In this document: piece after piece, positions 8,911 to 16,335 of the stretch
Numbering within the stretch: the stretch's first letter is position 1
Layout of the letters: each line of letters opens with the position of its first letter
Source of the DNA: an uncultured Lysobacteraceae bacterium
GTDB lineage: Bacteria > Pseudomonadota > Gammaproteobacteria > Xanthomonadales > Xanthomonadaceae
Direction: 5' to 3'
NCBI GenBank assembly: GCA_902825775.1
Contig: CADECF010000018.1
Location: 1 to 49,188, forward strand
Length of the DNA stretch: 49,188 nucleotides
Translations under genes and position numbers: made by a program
The notes under the pieces: generated by a model
Seen by the model: only the letters and a program-made list of their open reading frames with translations
What the model was told of the DNA's origin: nothing
Databases searched by the model: none

Positions 8911-9681
8911 TTAGATGCCGCCGTACCAGTCGTAATCGCGGTCTTCCCAAAACCCGCCCTTGCCGCCCTGCAGATGCGCGTAGCTATCGACCACTTCGAT
9001 CATGCGCAGGTATTTGGGCTGCTTGTAGCCGAGCTTGCGTTCGATGCGCATCCGCAGCGGCGCACCGTTGGCGACCGGTACCGGCGCGTCGTTCAAGGTG
9101 TGCGCGACCAGCGTCTGCGGATGATAGGCGTCGAGCAGGTCGATGCTTTCGTAATAACGGCTGCCGTCCTTGCCGTAATCGTCGAAACAGTGGAACACCA
9201 CGTAACGCGCGCCTGGCTTCACCCGCGCTTGGTCCAACAACGCGCCCAGCGGCACCCCCGCCCACTTGCCGATCACGCTCCAGCCTTCGACGCAGTCGTG
9301 GCGGGTGATCTGGGTGCGCGATGGCATGGCGCGAATCGCCTCCAGCGAAAACTCCAGCGGCTTCTCGACCATCCCGCGCAAGAGCAGCCGATAATCGCCG
9401 AATCCGTTCGCTTTCAGCGCCAGGTATTCCGGCGTCTGCGGGTCGATAGAACCATTGGGGCGGAATACCGGCGAGATCATCGACGCCGGAAACTCGCGCG
9501 CCAGCCTGTCGCCGGTGAGGAAACGCTGCAGACGCATGTTCAGCGGCTCCGCCATTTCGAGCGTATCGACGAAGCCCCGTTTGCCCGATAACGCATCGCA
9601 GCCGGCAAGCAGACCCACGCCGGCACCGGCAACGGCGCCGCGCAATAGGCGTCTACGCGAAGGGCGGAAGGATTCATTCAT
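8911..9681 (-). CDS. Tat-exported molybdopterin-dependent oxidoreductase (sulfite oxidase fold)
   Basis: 256-aa enzyme of the sulfite oxidase/MsrP superfamily. The N-terminus has a twin-arginine motif (SRRRLL, residues 8-13), a hydrophobic core, and LLAGC at 24-28, which could be a lipobox, making it a possible Tat-exported lipoprotein. Cys130 in TRHDCVEGWS is the expected molybdenum ligand. RKLGYKQPKYLRMIEV is the conserved C-terminal signature. It resembles periplasmic MsrP-like reductases or oxidases, but the substrate is not known. The gene overlaps the upstream cytochrome b gene by 8 bp (ATGAATGA), so the two are translationally coupled and probably form one complex. Confidence 0.87.
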   Translation of the reverse strand: MNESFRPSRRRLLRGAVAGAGVGLLAGCDALSGKRGFVDTLEMAEPLNMRLQRFLTGDRLAREFPASMISPVFRPNGSIDPQTPEYLALKANGFGDYRLLLRGMVEKPLEFSLEAIRAMPSRTQITRHDCVEGWSVIGKWAGVPLGALLDQARVKPGARYVVFHCFDDYGKDGSRYYESIDLLDAYHPQTLVAHTLNDAPVPVANGAPLRMRIERKLGYKQPKYLRMIEVVDSYAHLQGGKGGFWEDRDYDWYGGI

Positions 9682-10546
9682 GGCTGGGCTCCTTCGTTTC
9701 CTGCGAAGCCGGATAGCGCACCCGGAACCGGCCGGTGATCATCGAACGCATCTCGTTGATCGGTCCCGCGTAGAACACCATCAGCACGTGCACCAGCGCG
9801 AACAACACGAATAGCGACATGGCGACGAAGTGGATCGTGCGCGCGGCCTGCCTGCCTCCGATGAAGTCGACGAAGCCGCCCAGCAGCGTGTCCATCTGCG
9901 GCGACATCGACAGGCCGGTGAGTATCGCCACCGGCGCCAGCACGAAAATCACGCCCAGATACGCCAGTTTCTGCAACGGGTTGTAGCGTGCGGCCTCTTC
10001 GCCCGCCGGGTGGCGGAAGCGCAGATGATCGGCGATCGAATGCGGGATCTCGCGCCAGTCGCGTTTGCGCATCGCCAGATCGCGGCTCAAATGGCGGCTG
10101 GCCAACGACCATGCCAGATAACAGGCGCCATTGATTACCCATAACCAGGCGAAGAAGAAATGCCAGCGGCGGCCGAGCGCGAGATTGCGCGAGCCGGGAA
10201 TGGTGCTCCAGTCCGGAAAGCCTTTCGCCGACAGTTTGCCACGTTGGTTCTCCGATACGCCCAGCACGCCGGTGGTCTCGAAACGCGCCGCGCCGACGCG
10301 GGTCACGCCATACAACTCGCCGTTCGAACGCTGCATGGCCTGCGCGGCGAACAGCGGTGCGGCGAACTGCGACCCCTCGCCCCAGTACAACGCCGGGTGC
10401 GCATTGAAAATCTGCAGGCCGCTGCCGACCAAAGCCAGCATGCAGAACAGGTTGATCCAGTGCATCCAGCGCAGCGGCCAGCGGTGGCGCAGTACGGTGC
10501 GCCAGGCGCCGGCGGTAGACGATTGCGGCATTGTTTCGGACGACAT
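9674..10546 (-). CDS. Cytochrome b/b6-type membrane subunit for the molybdopterin enzyme
   Basis: 290-aa integral membrane protein with four to five hydrophobic segments and histidines placed as haem ligands: RWMHWIN near residue 29, GRRWHFFFAWLW, and RTIHFVAMSLFVLFALVHVLMVF. This is the di-haem cytochrome b561/thiosulfate-reductase cytochrome b family, which passes electrons between the quinone pool and periplasmic molybdoenzymes. The ATG at 10546 has GGAG about 10 nt upstream. It overlaps the downstream molybdoenzyme gene by 8 bp. It is larger than the MsrQ partner usually paired with MsrP, so this is a related but distinct pair. Confidence 0.85.
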   Translation of the reverse strand: MSSETMPQSSTAGAWRTVLRHRWPLRWMHWINLFCMLALVGSGLQIFNAHPALYWGEGSQFAAPLFAAQAMQRSNGELYGVTRVGAARFETTGVLGVSENQRGKLSAKGFPDWSTIPGSRNLALGRRWHFFFAWLWVINGACYLAWSLASRHLSRDLAMRKRDWREIPHSIADHLRFRHPAGEEAARYNPLQKLAYLGVIFVLAPVAILTGLSMSPQMDTLLGGFVDFIGGRQAARTIHFVAMSLFVLFALVHVLMVFYAGPINEMRSMITGRFRVRYPASQETKEPSHE

Positions 10547-10712
10547 CGGGGCGGGTCTCCGGGGGTCCCAGCTTACTCTTACGGAGGCAGGCACCTTTTG
10601 GAGGCAGGCAACGGCGCAAAAGTTGCGCGGAGCGGCGATGCGCGAGTCAGCTGGTGGGGCGCCGTTCCAGAGGAACGTGGTTTTGGCAGGTATGGCCGCG
10701 CAGCCCTTACTC

Positions 10713-10792
10713 CGTCATCCCGAGCCAAGCGAGGGATCTGCTGTGTCGCCCTGCGCGGGAAAGCAGATCCCTCGTTTCGCTCGGGATGACGC
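10713..10792. repeat. Second repeat family, inverted repeat copy 1
   Basis: About 80 bp with inverted ends: CGTCATCCCGAGC at the left and GCTCGGGATGACG at the right, with AGGGATCTGC and GCAGATCCCT just inside. A degenerate copy lies at 14939-15010. It occupies the centre of the 272-bp gap between the cytochrome b gene and the secreted protein gene; the rest of that gap shows no gene. Confidence 0.88.
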
Positions 10793-10818
10793 CCGTTGGG
10801 AGGCGGAAGACGTGCCGC

Positions 10819-11514
10819 CTAATCCCGATCCTCGCCTTCTGCCGCGATCAGCTCGTCGATCAGCGTGTCCGGATCCGGACTATTTTCCATCCAGACGGGG
10901 GAAGACGTATGCACACCCTGTTCGGGCTCGGAGTAAATCAAAGCCTCGTCGCCCCGGCCGCTGGTATTGGGCTCGCCGCGCTCGACGATCTGCTTGCCAT
11001 CGAGCAGGTTCCAGCTGAGTTTGACCGTGCCATGGCTGTTGGTGCGGCTGTAGCGCTGCGCGTCGATGCCGATCAGGCGCATTTTCCGCTGTTTGGCGTC
11101 GTAGCGATAACGGCGCGTGGATTGGGTCGCGGTCGTGCCGCCGGTCAGGTCCTCGAAGATCAGCACGCCTTTGCGGATCGACAGCGTGCCGGATCCCTGC
11201 GGGAAAGGGTCGAGCGTCGCTTCGCCGATCGGGTCGTGGCCCAGATCGGTTTCCTCGCGATAGGCCATCAGGACTTTCATTCCGCGCGTTTCGTCGATGC
11301 CCTCTGCGCTGCGCCAGACGAATGCGGTATCGATCTCGCCATCGCCATTCAGATCGCCATCGACCCGGCTTTCCATCTCGGCGCCGTCGGGCATCTGGCC
11401 TTGCGCTTCTTCGGCGCTGACGACCGGCACCGGTATGTGCTGCGCAATGGCCGGCGCGGCCGCCAACGCCATGACGGCCGCAAAAAGGAATCGTCCCACG
11501 ACACCCTCCCCCAT
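10819..11514 (-). CDS. Secreted protein with an EF-hand/VCBS-like calcium loop
   Basis: 231-aa protein with a signal peptide (cleavage likely after AIAQ, about residue 25). The mature part contains DGDLNGDGEIDTAFV, the DxNxDGxxD loop found in FG-GAP/VCBS and EF-hand-type calcium sites. A mixed beta domain follows. The function is not recognised. The ATG at 11514 is chosen because the signal peptide begins there. The gene starts 7 bp after the rimO stop on the same strand, so it is probably in the rimO transcript. Confidence 0.7.
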   Translation of the reverse strand: MGEGVVGRFLFAAVMALAAAPAIAQHIPVPVVSAEEAQGQMPDGAEMESRVDGDLNGDGEIDTAFVWRSAEGIDETRGMKVLMAYREETDLGHDPIGEATLDPFPQGSGTLSIRKGVLIFEDLTGGTTATQSTRRYRYDAKQRKMRLIGIDAQRYSRTNSHGTVKLSWNLLDGKQIVERGEPNTSGRGDEALIYSEPEQGVHTSSPVWMENSPDPDTLIDELIAAEGEDRD

Positions 11515-11521
11515 GCAGCGA

Positions 11522-12844
11522 TCAGGTGACCTCACCATAGAGGTCGTGCTCGTCGCTGCCCATGATTTGCACAGACGCGAAATCGCCCGGCTTCAGGCCA
11601 GCTTCGCGGCCGTTCTGTATCTGCACCAGACCGTCGATCTCCGGCGCATCGGCTTTGGAGCGCGCGATCGCCAGATCGCCGTCGATGGCGTCGACCAGGC
11701 ATTGCTGCACGGTGCCGACCTTGGCTTCGAGCTTGGCGGTGGAAATATCGGCCTGGCGTTCCATGAAGCGGGCCAGGCGTTCTTGCTTGACCTCTTCGGG
11801 AAGAGGATCGGGCAGATCGTTGGCCTTGGCGCCGTCGACCGGCGAATAGGCGAAGGCGCCGACGCGGTCGAGTTGCGCTTCGTCCAGGAAATCGAGCAGT
11901 TCTTCGAACTCGGCCTCGGTTTCGCCGGGAAAACCGACGATGAAGGTGCTGCGGATGGCGATGTCCGGACAGATGCCGCGCCAGCGATGGATGCGTTCGA
12001 GCGTCTTATCGACCGCGCCCGGGCGCTTCATCAATTTCAGCACGCGCGGACTGGCGTGCTGGAACGGAATGTCGAGATACGGCAGCAACTTGCCGTCCGC
12101 CATCAGCGGAATGATCTCGTCGACATGCGGATACGGGTAGACGTAATGCAGCCGCGTCCATACGCCCAGTTCGGACAAGCCTTCGCACAAGGCCTTCATG
12201 CGCGTTTGGTAGACGTTGCCGCGCCATTCGCGCTCGGCGTACTTCACGTCCACGCCGTAAGCGGACGTGTCCTGCGAAATCACCAGCAGTTCCTGCACGC
12301 CGCCGCGCACCAGCTTTTCGGCTTCGCGCAGCACGTCGTCGACCGGGCGCGAGACCAAGTCGCCGCGCATCGACGGGATGATGCAGAAGCTGCAGCGGTG
12401 ATTGCAGCCTTCGGAAATCTTCAGATAGGCGTAGTGCTTCGGCGTCAGTTTGATGCCCGTATCGGGCACTAGGTGGATGAAGGGATCGTGCTTGGGCGGC
12501 AGCGCCTTGTGCACGGCTTCCATCACCGTGCCGTAATCCTGCGGGCCGCTGATCGACAGTACGTCCGGATGCGCTTCGCGGATCTGTTCCGGGCGCTTGC
12601 CCAGGCAGCCGGTGACGATGACCTTGCCGTTCTCGGCGAGCGCTTCGCCGATCGCATCGAGCGATTCGGTGACGGCCGAATCGATGAAGCCGCAGGTGTT
12701 GACGACCACCACGTCGGCATCGTCGTAGGTCTGCACGATGTCGTAACCCTCGACCCGCAGTTGGGTGAGGATGCGCTCGGAATCGACCAGCGCCTTGGGG
12801 CAGCCGAGGCTGACGAAACCGACCTTGGGATTGGTTAAAGACAT
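11522..12844 (-). CDS. rimO: Ribosomal protein S12 methylthiotransferase RimO
   Basis: 440-aa radical-SAM enzyme that adds a methylthio group to an aspartate of ribosomal protein S12. The N-terminal UPF0004 cluster cysteines are at about 15, 51 and 80 (SLGCPK, NTCGF, VTGCLG). The radical SAM motif CNHRCSFC has Cys147, Cys151 and Cys154. A C-terminal TRAM domain ends the protein. [12 protein letters not shown] separates RimO from MiaB. The ATG at 12844 ([10 protein letters not shown]) is the family-typical start. A TATAAT lies upstream on the minus strand at 12914-12919. Confidence 0.95.
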   Translation of the reverse strand: MSLTNPKVGFVSLGCPKALVDSERILTQLRVEGYDIVQTYDDADVVVVNTCGFIDSAVTESLDAIGEALAENGKVIVTGCLGKRPEQIREAHPDVLSISGPQDYGTVMEAVHKALPPKHDPFIHLVPDTGIKLTPKHYAYLKISEGCNHRCSFCIIPSMRGDLVSRPVDDVLREAEKLVRGGVQELLVISQDTSAYGVDVKYAEREWRGNVYQTRMKALCEGLSELGVWTRLHYVYPYPHVDEIIPLMADGKLLPYLDIPFQHASPRVLKLMKRPGAVDKTLERIHRWRGICPDIAIRSTFIVGFPGETEAEFEELLDFLDEAQLDRVGAFAYSPVDGAKANDLPDPLPEEVKQERLARFMERQADISTAKLEAKVGTVQQCLVDAIDGDLAIARSKADAPEIDGLVQIQNGREAGLKPGDFASVQIMGSDEHDLYGEVT

Positions 12845-12913
12845 GACTATCCAGGGAATGCTGGGGATCCGCAAAATCGCCAGCAGGCCGGCCGAAATCC
12901 GCGTAACGCCGCG

Positions 12914-12935
12914 ATTATACCTTCGAGGCTAGAAT
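12914..12935. promoter_or_regulatory. Back-to-back -10 elements for rimO and the dienelactone hydrolase gene
   Basis: A TATAAT on the minus strand (12919 to 12914, extended as GGTATAAT) faces rimO, and TAGAAT on the plus strand (12930-12935) faces the hydrolase gene, whose ATG is 27 nt downstream. The -35 boxes are poor on both sides. Confidence 0.4.
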
Positions 12936-12962
12936 CGGCCTCCCGCCGACAGAACCGACGCC

Positions 12963-13628
12963 ATGGGCCAGCACATCGCCTTCGACACCGCGCAAGGCAG
13001 CGTTGGCGGCTGGCGTGCCGATCCCGAGGGCGCGCCGCGCGGCGCGCTGGTGGTCATCCAGGAGATTTTCGGCGCGAATGCGCACATCCGCAGCGTCGCC
13101 GACCGTTTCGCGCAGGCCGGCTATATCGCGTTGGCGCCCGCCTTCTTCGATCCGGTCGAAAGCGACGTCGAACTGGGCTACGACCAGGATGGCTTCGCCA
13201 AGGGCCGCGAGCTGGTCACCGCGCTAGGCCTGGACCGCGCGGTCGACATCGTGGCGGCCGCGGCCGATCTGCTCAAACGCGACGGCGTCGAAGTCGGCGC
13301 GGTCGGCTATTGCTGGGGCGGCACGATCGCCTATCTCGCCAACACCCGGCTCGGCCTGCCTGCGGTGAGTTATTACGGAGCGCGCACCGCCGCATTGCTC
13401 GACGAGACGCTGCGCGCGCCGATGATGTTCCACTTCGGCGAGAAGGACGGCTCGATCACCGCCGAAGACGTCGCCAAGCATCGTGAGAAACAGCCGCAGG
13501 CGGAGCTGTACGTCTACCCGGCGGGGCACGCGTTCAACCGCGATGTCGACACCCATGCCTATCGCGCCGAAAGCGCGGCGCTCGCGCTCGAGCGCACCCT
13601 CGCCTTCTTCGCCCGGAACCTGTCGTGA
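12963..13628 (+). CDS. Dienelactone hydrolase family protein
   Basis: 221-aa alpha/beta hydrolase with the dienelactone hydrolase triad: Cys117 in GYCWGG as nucleophile, Asp162 in GEKDGSI and His189 in PAGHAFNRD. The conserved QEIFGANAHIR near residues 33-43 contributes the oxyanion and activating glutamate region. Family members open cyclic ester bonds in chloroaromatic degradation, but most genomic copies have unknown substrates, and no aromatic pathway genes are present here. Its TGA overlaps the GTG of the next gene by 4 bp (GTGA), so the pair is translationally coupled. Confidence 0.9.
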   Translation: MGQHIAFDTAQGSVGGWRADPEGAPRGALVVIQEIFGANAHIRSVADRFAQAGYIALAPAFFDPVESDVELGYDQDGFAKGRELVTALGLDRAVDIVAAAADLLKRDGVEVGAVGYCWGGTIAYLANTRLGLPAVSYYGARTAALLDETLRAPMMFHFGEKDGSITAEDVAKHREKQPQAELYVYPAGHAFNRDVDTHAYRAESAALALERTLAFFARNLS

Positions 13629-14041
13629 AAGAACGCTGGCACCTGCACCCGCAACTGGCGGACGATACCCATCCGCTGGCCCAGTTCGCGCTCTGCGAGC
13701 TGCGCTTGATGGACGATGCCAACTATCCCTGGCTGGTATTGGTGCCGCGCGTGGCCGATGCGGTCGAACTGATCGACCTGGATGCGGCGCAGCGGCATGC
13801 GCTCACCGATGAAATCGATCGCGCCAGCCGTGCGCTGAGCGAGCTGTTCCGCCCGCACAAGCTCAACGTAGCCGCGCTGGGCAACCTGGTGCCGCAATTG
13901 CACGTGCATGTGATCGCGCGCTACGAGCACGATCACGCATGGCCGAGGCCGGTCTGGGGGATGGCCGCGGCGTTGCCTTACACGGAAGAAGCTTTGATCC
14001 AACGCATCGGGCAACTGCAGGACGCGCTGAAAAACGTCTGA
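13625..14041 (+). CDS. HIT-like domain protein
   Basis: 138-aa member of the histidine triad superfamily. The active-site motif reads PQLHVHVIARYEHD. In the canonical H-x-H-x-H pattern the first histidine is replaced by Gln, while the two following His are kept, a variant seen in several bacterial HIT proteins. HIT proteins hydrolyse or transfer nucleotides; the substrate is unknown here. GTG at 13625 starts within the stop of the upstream hydrolase gene, and no better start is available. The length is normal. Confidence 0.87.
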   Translation: MKERWHLHPQLADDTHPLAQFALCELRLMDDANYPWLVLVPRVADAVELIDLDAAQRHALTDEIDRASRALSELFRPHKLNVAALGNLVPQLHVHVIARYEHDHAWPRPVWGMAAALPYTEEALIQRIGQLQDALKNV

Positions 14042-14058
14042 AAGCATACCGGCATGCC

Positions 14059-14141
14059 TTTCGTGGGAGCGGCTTTAGCCGCGAACTTTTGCCGGATCGC
14101 TGCAATCGGGAAGCTCGCGGCTGAAGCCGCTCCTACGAAGA
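14059..14141. repeat. REP-like inverted repeat, locus 4
   Basis: Inverted arm pair with core variants GCGGCTTTAGCCGC (left) and GCGGCTGAAGCCGC (right), lying just after the HIT gene. A short unrelated repeat follows at 14159-14186. Confidence 0.9.
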
Positions 14142-14158
14142 GCTAAAGCCGAAGTCAC

Positions 14159-14186
14159 TGGACCCCCGCCTTCGCGGGGATGACGG
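14159..14186. repeat. Short palindromic repeat (CCCCCGCCTTCGCGGGG type)
   Basis: GGACCCCCGCCTTCGCGGGGATGACGG forms a compact hairpin (CCCCGC/GCGGGG). This sequence type is a common dispersed element in proteobacterial genomes. It abuts the 3' end of the next minus-strand gene and may act as its terminator. Confidence 0.6.
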
Positions 14187-14218
14187 CTAAGAGCCAGGGC
14201 CTATCGCCGGACCTGGCT

Positions 14219-14461
14219 TCATTTGCAGGGCGTGATTTTGATTTCCTCGAACTTGCCTTTCTCGCCCCAGCCGACGACCCAGCCGCTGCAATCGTAGATC
14301 TTGTTGCCGACAACGTTGCCCACCGCGTCGTAGTAGATGTACTCCACCCGGTTGATGATTGGGCCGTTGCTTATCTTGACCGGTGGGGACGCGGCGGCGG
14401 CTCCGTCGAGACCAAAGACGACGATAATGATGGCGACGACATAAAAAACTGCGAATTTCAT
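14219..14461 (-). CDS. Small secreted protein, DUF6289-like (copy B)
   Basis: 80-aa exported protein. The signal peptide runs over about residues 1-24 (hydrophobic VFYVVAIIIVVFGL, then AAAAS). The mature part is VEYIYYDAVGNVVGNK, DCSGWVVGWGEKG, then a final PCK. The YYD..G.VVG...DC.G....WG pattern and two spaced cysteines match the DUF6289-like copies at 2800-3054 and 15256-15486. AGGAG 6 nt before the ATG supports the start. The function is unknown; the two Cys could form a disulfide in the periplasm. Confidence 0.78.
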   Translation of the reverse strand: MKFAVFYVVAIIIVVFGLDGAAAASPPVKISNGPIINRVEYIYYDAVGNVVGNKIYDCSGWVVGWGEKGKFEEIKITPCK

Positions 14462-14638
14462 TCTTGCTCCTGCGGTGGATGGCGAGACCGGCGTGCACCC
14501 GGCCTTGATCATTCGATCGCGCTGGAAGACGGAGAAAACTTCGATCGATGGCCATGCGTCGGCATCCGCCGCGGCGCTTCAGCATCTGGGGCGGTCGCTA
14601 CGGTTATCCTCGACGCTTCCATTAAGGGAGGAAGACCC

Positions 14639-14926
14639 ATGCGCCGCCTGCTGCTAACCGTCCTGCTCGCTGTTTCCCTTCCCGCATCCGCGGGCCTGTT
14701 CGACAAATCGCCGGACAAGGCCGCCGAAGAAGCCGCGCGCACCGGCTTGTTGGCGGCGACGGTCTGGGTCGACGCCAGCTGGGGATTCCGCAACCAGGGC
14801 GCGGCCAACTCCTTGAGCAAGGCGCATCAGGCCTTCGCCACGCGCGGCTACAAGGTGGTCAGCGTGGAGCCGTACATCGAGAACGGCGATCTGCAGGGTT
14901 TTTTCGTCACTTACCAGAAGCCCTAA
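14639..14926 (+). CDS. Small exported hypothetical protein
   Basis: 95-aa protein with a clear signal peptide (MRRLLLTVLLAVSLPASA, cleaved at about residue 18). The mature domain has about 77 residues with no cysteine (ATVWVDASWGFRNQGAANS, GYKVVSVEPYIENGDLQGF) and ends in TYQKP. I do not recognise the family. GGGAGG about 8 nt before the ATG supports this start. It sits alone on the plus strand between two minus-strand DUF6289-like genes, in a region that appears rearranged. Confidence 0.7.
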   Translation: MRRLLLTVLLAVSLPASAGLFDKSPDKAAEEAARTGLLAATVWVDASWGFRNQGAANSLSKAHQAFATRGYKVVSVEPYIENGDLQGFFVTYQKP

Positions 14927-14938
14927 GCCAGCTCAGCC

Positions 14939-15010
14939 ATCATCCCGAGTGAAGCAAGGGATCTGCATTGTCGTCGATGCGCGGGAAAGCATATCCCTCG
15001 GGATGAGGGC
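14939..15010. repeat. Second repeat family, degenerate copy 2
   Basis: CATCCCGAGTGAAGCAAGGG at the left and CCCTCGGGATGA at the right, with GATCTGC and GCGGGAAAGCA inside, match the element at 10713-10792. The right end is shortened, so this copy is decayed. Confidence 0.75.
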
Positions 15011-15019
15011 ATCGAGCGG

Positions 15020-15053
15020 GAAGAGCTCGCGGCTGACGCCGCTCCCACAAAAA
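15020..15053. repeat. REP-like single arm, locus 5
   Basis: One right-hand arm only (GAGCTCGCGGCTGACGCCGC then TCCCACAAAAA), without an inverted partner. It lies between the degenerate second-family repeat and the broken dcd fragment. Confidence 0.8.
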
Positions 15054-15071
15054 TACGCTTCTGTCTGAAAC

Positions 15072-15193
15072 GGATCAGGTACGCCGCAAGCAACGCCGGC
15101 CTGGCCCTGATATTTTCCGCCGCGATCCTTGGTACGACGTTTCGCAAGCTTGATAGGACTGGAAGAACGGCATCTGCGCCACATTCATTGGCT
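15072..15193 (-). pseudogene. Truncated, frameshifted duplicate of the dcd 3' end
   Basis: Read on the minus strand, this encodes VAQMPFFQSYQACETSY. After a single extra C (near 15131) the frame shifts and continues [13 protein letters not shown]. The intact dcd C-terminus reads [17 protein letters not shown] then [13 protein letters not shown]. Similarity continues past the dcd stop codon (an ACCTGATCC segment is shared), so this is a DNA duplication of the gene end plus some downstream sequence, not a separate gene. Nothing upstream of this part of dcd is present. Confidence 0.85.
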
Positions 15194-15205
15194 TTGCATT
15201 TGTTT

Positions 15206-15239
15206 CTGCAGGGCTTACGGTTTAGCGAAAGCCCTGCAG
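15206..15239. terminator. Hairpin after the DUF6289-like copy C gene
   Basis: CTGCAGGGCTT and AAGCCCTGCAG form an 11-bp perfect stem around a 12-nt loop, just after the stop of the minus-strand gene ending at 15256. There is no strong U-run, so termination strength is uncertain. Confidence 0.5.
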
Positions 15240-15255
15240 ATCAAGCAACTACCCG

Positions 15256-15486
15256 CTACTTGCAAACAGTTATGAAGTACTCGGCTACCTGCGACGTCTT
15301 GGCACCCCATTGCGTAACCGAGCCGTCGCAGTGGTAGGTTTTGGCCCCTACTTGGTCGTTACCCGCATAGTAGCGGTACTCGATCAAATAGTGCTGCGGC
15401 GGAATACCCCATTTCCCCATCGCGAACGAACTTCCCGACATAAGCACGAGAAAGACCAGCAAAACGCGCACGCATTTCAAGTTCAT
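15256..15486 (-). CDS. Small secreted protein, DUF6289-like (copy C)
   Basis: 76-aa exported protein with a signal peptide over about residues 1-23. The mature part is EYRYYAGNDQVGAKTYHCDG, then a WGAKT segment and a C-terminal TVCK. The pattern Y.YY...VG.K.Y.C.G....WG with a second Cys near the end matches copies A and B and the DUF6289 pattern as I know it. AGGAG precedes the ATG at 15486. It lies about 100 bp downstream of dcd on the same strand. A fragment of the dcd end is found on its other side, which suggests dcd 3' end plus DUF6289 once formed a tandem duplicated unit. Confidence 0.78.
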   Translation of the reverse strand: MNLKCVRVLLVFLVLMSGSSFAMGKWGIPPQHYLIEYRYYAGNDQVGAKTYHCDGSVTQWGAKTSQVAEYFITVCK

Positions 15487-15587
15487 CAAAACTTCTCCTG
15501 ATTGGACCGCCGGCGGCGGCCTGGGAGAAGGACGGAAAACATCGGCCTCGGTGGCCATCTTGGGGCGCACCTGCCACGCTTGATGGA

Positions 15588-16157
15588 TCAGGTGCGGGGA
15601 AGGGTCACCCCGGTCTGCCCCTGATATTTGCCGCCGCGATCCTTGTACGACGTCTCGCAGACTTCGTCCGACTGGAAGAACAGCATCTGCGCCACGCCTT
15701 CGTTGGCATAGATGCGCGCCGGCAGCGGCGTGGTGTTGCTGAATTCCAGGGTGACGTGCCCTTCCCACTCCGGCTCCAGCGGCGTTACGTTGACGATGAT
15801 GCCGCAGCGCGCGTACGTGCTCTTGCCCAGACACACCACCAGCGTGTCGCGCGGAATGCGGAAATACTCGACCGTGCGCGCCAATGCGAAAGAGTTCGGC
15901 GGGATGATGCAGACGTCGTTCTCGATATCGACGAAGCTGCCCGGATCGAAATGCTTGGGGTCGACGATCGTCGAGTTGATATTGGTGAACACTTTGAACT
16001 CGCGCGAGCAGCGCACGTCGTAGCCGTAGCTGGAGGTGCCGTAGCTGACGATGCGGTGGCCGTCGGCGGCATGTTTGACCTGACCGGGCTCGAACGGCTC
16101 GATCATCTGCTGCTGTTCCACCATCCGCCGTATCCAGCGGTCGCTCTTGATGCTCAT
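15588..16157 (-). CDS. dcd: dCTP deaminase
   Basis: 189-aa cytoplasmic enzyme that deaminates dCTP to dUTP, the main source of dUMP for thymidylate in many Gram-negatives. Dcd signatures are SSYGYDVR (about residues 42-49), [24 protein letters not shown] (catalytic loop and subunit-contact region), [17 protein letters not shown] and [15 protein letters not shown]. The length matches E. coli Dcd (193 aa). The ATG at 16157 has an AGGAA site. Transcription must start in or near the repeat at 16193-16335, whose border sequence reads TACAAT on this strand. Confidence 0.96.
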   Translation of the reverse strand: MSIKSDRWIRRMVEQQQMIEPFEPGQVKHAADGHRIVSYGTSSYGYDVRCSREFKVFTNINSTIVDPKHFDPGSFVDIENDVCIIPPNSFALARTVEYFRIPRDTLVVCLGKSTYARCGIIVNVTPLEPEWEGHVTLEFSNTTPLPARIYANEGVAQMLFFQSDEVCETSYKDRGGKYQGQTGVTLPRT

Positions 16158-16192
16158 GCGGGGTTCCTGGAGGCCATCGGCCGATGCGTCAT

Positions 16193-16335
16193 TGTAGGGT
16201 GGGCCTTGGCCCACCGTCGCGATCTGGCGGCCGGTACCGCATGCCTGGCCAAGGAAATAGTGCCTTCCAGCACCATTTCGCCGGATGCGCGGCGCCGATT
16301 GCGCATGGCGATGGTGGGCCGAGGCCCACCCTACA
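16193..16335. repeat. 143-bp element with inverted TGTAGGGTGGGCC ends
   Basis: The left end TGTAGGGTGGGCCTTGGCCC and the right end, read on the other strand, TGTAGGGTGGGCCTCGGCCC are nearly identical for about 26 nt; each end also contains its own GGGCC-GGCCC hairpin. The central part has no coding signal. It fills the dcd-mrp gap. The right end contains the TAG stop codon of mrp at 16331-16333. Confidence 0.85.

Noticed and set aside
14219-15486. DUF6289-like proteins as RiPP precursor peptides
   Set aside because: They have Sec-type signal peptides and a conserved folded core, and no maturation enzyme or dedicated exporter is adjacent.
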